A stretch of DNA of 64,000 nt. It comes from Stappia stellulata. GTDB lineage: Bacteria > Pseudomonadota > Alphaproteobacteria > Rhizobiales > Stappiaceae. The stretch lies in contig NZ_JAIVMF010000001.1 in NCBI RefSeq assembly GCF_020176715.1, forward strand, positions 310,001 to 374,000, read 5' to 3'. The translations under genes and the position numbers were made by a program. Shown here piece by piece: positions 61,254-64,000 of the stretch. Within the stretch, counting starts at the first letter, position 1; each line of letters starts with the position of its first letter. The notes under the pieces are model-generated. The model was not told the origin of the DNA. It did not search any database and saw only the letters and a list, made by a program, of their open reading frames with translations.

Positions 61254-63211
61254 ACTGCAAGCCCCTGTTTGCCGGCCGGATTTCCTGCGATTTGACCGCC
61301 CCTGACGCGCGCCGAGTCCCAGATCGCGCACAGGCGGGCGAAAACATCCGCCATTTCCGCGACCGCGGTCGCGTCGTCGATCTCGCCTGCAAACCACCGG
61401 CGCGCCGGGCCGGCGAAGATCGTCCGCCCGACGGCAAAGCCTTTCACAAGATCGAAGCCGGCGGCAATCGCGAAACTCGCCTCGAGGTCTTCCATCGCCG
61501 CATCCAGTCCAAGCACCACGATGCCGCGCACATGCGGGTCGTTGCGCGCAATCGCCTGGCTGATGCGCTTCCACGCCTCCTCACTGGCGGAGGGTTCGAG
61601 CTTCCACCAGTCGGGATAGACGCCAAGATCATAGAAGCGCTGGATGATCGCGGCGGTGGTGGTTTCGTCGACCGGACCGACCTTGGACGGGATCACCTCA
61701 AGCAGGAACTCCAGACCGTTTGCCCGCGCGGCACGCGCCAGGCGCACAATCGTTTCTTCCTGCCGCGCCTTCAGCTCCGGTGTATCGTCCGGATGATAGA
61801 AGCACAGGACCTTGACCACCTGACCCGACGGCCATTCCGCCAGCTCCGAGCCGAAATCCGGCCCGATTTCCAGCGCCAGCGGGCGCGAGCCCGGTTCTTC
61901 CACCGGCCGACCGACCCAAAGCCCGGTGCCGGCAGCGGCATGCAAGGCGGTCTCGCCAAGCCGTCCGTCGCAGAGGATGCCGTAGCCGGGCCGTCCATCC
62001 TGTACCCGGCGCGCGGCCTCAAGGCACAACGCCTTGAAGAGCGGAATGCGGGAGGCGTCGGCCCCGGCGTCGCGGGCCAGATCCTCAAGCTGCTTGCGAT
62101 GATCGAAGGCAAAGACCCGCATCGTCGACCAGTCGCCCTTGCGGTTCGTCGACCAGTGGATCTGCTCCAACTCCGCGTCGTGACGAAGCGCGGGCGTGCG
62201 CACGCCGCGCTCAAGGAAGAAGCGCAACTCCTCCCAGCTCGGATAGGCCGGCGCGCAGCCGTGCCGCGACACCGCCAGCGCCCCGCAGGCATTGGCGTAG
62301 GTCAGCGCGGTCTCCCAGGGCTCGTCCCTGAGCCATCCGCGCAGCAGGCCGGACATGAAGCCGTCGCCCGCGCCAAGCACGTTGAACACCTCGATCGGGA
62401 AGCCGGGGCCGGAAATCCCAGCATCAAGCGTGTCGGGGATGTCTCCGGTGAAGGCAACCGCCCCCATCGGGCCGCGCTTGCACACCAGCGTCGCGCGTGA
62501 CACGGCGCGCACGGCCCGCAATGCTGCGACCGTATCGGTGGTTCCGCCGGCGATATGAAACTCCTCCTCTGTCCCAACGATGAGATCGAAGAGATGCAGC
62601 GTGGACTGAAGCCTGGCGGTGACCCTGTCGGAGGCGATGAAGCGGCTTTCCCCGGCGTCGTGCCCGGCAAGCCCCCAGAGGTTCGGCCGGTAGTCGATGT
62701 CGAGCGCCGTGCGGGCGCCGGTATCGCGTGCCAGGTGCAGCGCCTTGAGCACGGCGGCTTCCGTGCGCGGATGCGACAGATGTGTGCCGGTCGCCGTCAC
62801 GCAGCGCGCCTCCGCGATGAAGCGCGGATCGATATCGGCCTCGCAGAGCGCCATGTCGGCGCAGTTCTCGCGATAAAAGATCAGTGGAAACTGCTCGTGA
62901 TCGCGAATGCCCAGGAGCACCAGCGCCGTCAGACGCTCGGGATCCGTGATCACGCCGCGGGTGTCGACGCCTTCCGATTCGAGCTGTTCGCGAATGAAGC
63001 GGCCCATGTGCTCGTCGCCGACGCGGGTGATCAGCGCCGATGTCAGCCCAAGCCGGGCTGCGCCAGCGGCGATATTCGTCGGGGATCCGCCGATATATTT
63101 GGAAAAGGCGCGCATGTCCTCGAGCCGCCCGCCCACCTGCGCGCCATAGAGGTCGACCGAGGACCGGCCAATCGTTATGACGTCGAGCGTCTTTCCGTCT
63201 GCATTCACCAC
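61250..63211 (-). CDS. iolC: 5-dehydro-2-deoxygluconokinase IolC fused to a DUF2090 domain
   Basis: This 653-residue protein joins two units. Residues 1 to about 330 are a PfkB-type sugar kinase (LDVITIGRSSVDLYG, GGSPTNIAAGAARLG, and the catalytic FNVLGAGDGFMSGLL) that phosphorylates 2-deoxy-5-keto-gluconate. Residues from about 345 (RVFAFDHRKQLEDLA) are an aldolase-like DUF2090 domain, often fused to IolC in proteobacteria and possibly performing the next aldol cleavage. The start is a GTG at 63211, with a second GTG at 63208, because no nearby ATG is in frame. It is the first gene of iolCDEB. Confidence 0.93.
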   Translation of the reverse strand: MVNADGKTLDVITIGRSSVDLYGAQVGGRLEDMRAFSKYIGGSPTNIAAGAARLGLTSALITRVGDEHMGRFIREQLESEGVDTRGVITDPERLTALVLLGIRDHEQFPLIFYRENCADMALCEADIDPRFIAEARCVTATGTHLSHPRTEAAVLKALHLARDTGARTALDIDYRPNLWGLAGHDAGESRFIASDRVTARLQSTLHLFDLIVGTEEEFHIAGGTTDTVAALRAVRAVSRATLVCKRGPMGAVAFTGDIPDTLDAGISGPGFPIEVFNVLGAGDGFMSGLLRGWLRDEPWETALTYANACGALAVSRHGCAPAYPSWEELRFFLERGVRTPALRHDAELEQIHWSTNRKGDWSTMRVFAFDHRKQLEDLARDAGADASRIPLFKALCLEAARRVQDGRPGYGILCDGRLGETALHAAAGTGLWVGRPVEEPGSRPLALEIGPDFGSELAEWPSGQVVKVLCFYHPDDTPELKARQEETIVRLARAARANGLEFLLEVIPSKVGPVDETTTAAIIQRFYDLGVYPDWWKLEPSASEEAWKRISQAIARNDPHVRGIVVLGLDAAMEDLEASFAIAAGFDLVKGFAVGRTIFAGPARRWFAGEIDDATAVAEMADVFARLCAIWDSARVRGGQIAGNPAGKQGLAV

Positions 63212-63284
63212 AGCGCACCCAAACTCCCGAGATCCATTGACCCGCCACGGCCGGAAGCCCCTTCACTCGGAGACCTCTTAAAAC

Positions 63285-63298
63285 GGAACATAAATTCC
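63285..63298. promoter_or_regulatory. GGAA-N6-TTCC motif, likely IolR operator
   Basis: GGAACATAAATTCC lies 74 bases upstream of the iolC start. The GGAA-N6-TTCC pattern is the motif described for RpiR-type IolR repressors of rhizobial inositol genes. It overlaps the predicted -10 box, which suits repression. Confidence 0.65.
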
Positions 63299-63315
63299 AT
63301 TTTTTGCGCCTGCAA
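63287..63315 (-). promoter_or_regulatory. iolCDEB promoter
   Basis: On the minus strand TTGCAG (63315-63310) and TATGTT (63292-63287) are separated by 17 bases. The -10 box lies inside the GGAA-N6-TTCC motif. Confidence 0.5.
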
Positions 63316-64000
63316 CCCAATTTTTCCGACAGTTCGGTCCGCACCGCAGCGGCGTTGTCTCCGCACAAAAGAGACGCCCGGAAGGGGCGACCAACAGACG
63401 ACACGACGCATCCGCCCCTGCCCGCCAACCGCTCGCACCCTGTAGAGGCTTGGCCAGGAACATGAAATACGCAAACTTCTTCGGCCAATTTCACCATATG
63501 GAGCGATCCGGCACCGCGCGACCGGACGCCACTGCCGCTCTCCGCTGGAGCAGTACACCCGGGTTTCACGCCCCTGCCCTGCCCCAACACTGACGTCGTG
63601 CGGTTTTAGAATTTTTATTCCACCATTATCTGCGTTTTGGCTGACCCTCCGCAGGCCGTTTTCCATGCGGCACGCGGTGTCGCGGTCCTGAACAGATCCC
63701 TCCGCACGCTCGCTCCGTCGCCGTTGCCGGCAGCCGCCCTGCGCTTCCGGCGCGGCTGGGTTGCACCCCTGCCGGCACGATTTCCATTGCGCTGCAGCAT
63801 CTTCTGTGGTCTACAGGCACCATCCTGGCGCTGCGTAGAGAAACGTCACACGTTCACGGCGCTTCAGGTCAAAGCAACTTTCCTCCCGATCGTTGCCCGA
63901 GCTGCTCGCGAAGCGAGCGCACTCCCAAGGCAGCTGATCTGCGCAAGCTCCCTTTTCGATGACACACGACCGCGACCCACGCAGGCGATGACGCCGCGTT

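Larger units (their letters stand above)
63212..64000. other. iol upstream region and window end, no gene supported
   Basis: Apart from the promoter and operator at 63285-63315 I see no frame with a recognisable family, no tRNA and no clear terminator. The open frames here are short and have mixed composition. A regulator gene such as iolR is not present within the window. Confidence 0.45.

Overview
The window is a GC-rich bacterial chromosome segment with tightly packed operons, frequent ATGA/GTGA start-stop overlaps and AGGAG-type ribosome binding sites. The gene content suggests an alphaproteobacterium, probably of the order Hyphomicrobiales: rhizobial-type iolCDEB with a fused iolC, a cobalamin riboswitch in front of cobalt transporters, many ABC catabolic operons and FCD-type GntR regulators. 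The family cannot be fixed from the sequence. Several AT-rich patches (1-460, 1613-1760, 13560-13720, 14590-14790, 29090-29930) interrupt the GC-rich background and mark mosaic, probably transferred, pieces.

Region 1 (about 464-14444) looks like a composite small-molecule biosynthesis locus. A plus-strand set encodes an acyl-CoA dehydrogenase, an acyl carrier protein, a cobalamin-binding radical SAM enzyme, two KAS III-like proteins (active-site Ser in one, Cys in the other), a 3-hydroxyisobutyryl-CoA hydrolase-like enzyme and a 14-helix MFS exporter. After a terminator, a minus-strand set encodes a double-domain ectoine-synthase-like cupin, a diamine/amino-acid N-hydroxylase, a DesD/AlcC-type NRPS-independent siderophore (NIS) synthetase and a 2-oxoglutarate/Fe(II) oxygenase. 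The usual GNAT acyltransferase and decarboxylase of hydroxamate siderophore clusters are absent. I infer an acylated hydroxamate-type metabolite in which the carrier protein and KAS III pair supply the acyl group. This is the best candidate here for an undescribed system.

Region 2 (14796-28993) starts with a ChaC-like gene and is then a catabolic island: a hydantoinase divergent from a GntR/FCD regulator, a VOC protein, a peptide-type ABC transporter, a second substrate-binding protein without a signal peptide, an amidohydrolase, an Asp/Glu/hydantoin racemase, a DapA-like aldolase and an SDR lacking the Tyr-Lys pair. Region 3 (29000-31035) is a small AT-rich island with a Hint-domain protein, bracketed by two near-identical hairpins. 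Region 4 (31058-36971) is a second hydantoinase operon with a class V aminotransferase and a polar amino-acid ABC transporter, divergent from a FadR-family regulator across a 35-bp palindrome.

Region 5 (37036-46244) holds a LysR regulator divergent from an Old Yellow Enzyme, cupin and zinc-ADH-like operon, a ferric-reductase-like flavoprotein with a coupled 35-residue membrane peptide, a phosphoglycolate-phosphatase-like HAD protein, a universal stress protein paired with a BCCT transporter, and a small membrane methyltransferase. Region 6 (46241-53792) is a complete-looking bacterial V/A-type ATPase operon in the order B-D-I-K-E-DUF2764-A. The K subunit keeps the Na+-binding residues, so a sodium pump is predicted. 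Region 7 (53970-55640) is a cobalamin riboswitch, a CbiM-like permease and a HupE-like transporter. Region 8 (55705-63298) has a Cache/HAMP-type class III nucleotide cyclase and the inositol operon iolC-iolD-iolE-iolB with a likely IolR site over its -10 box. No tRNA, rRNA, CRISPR array or complete insertion sequence was seen.
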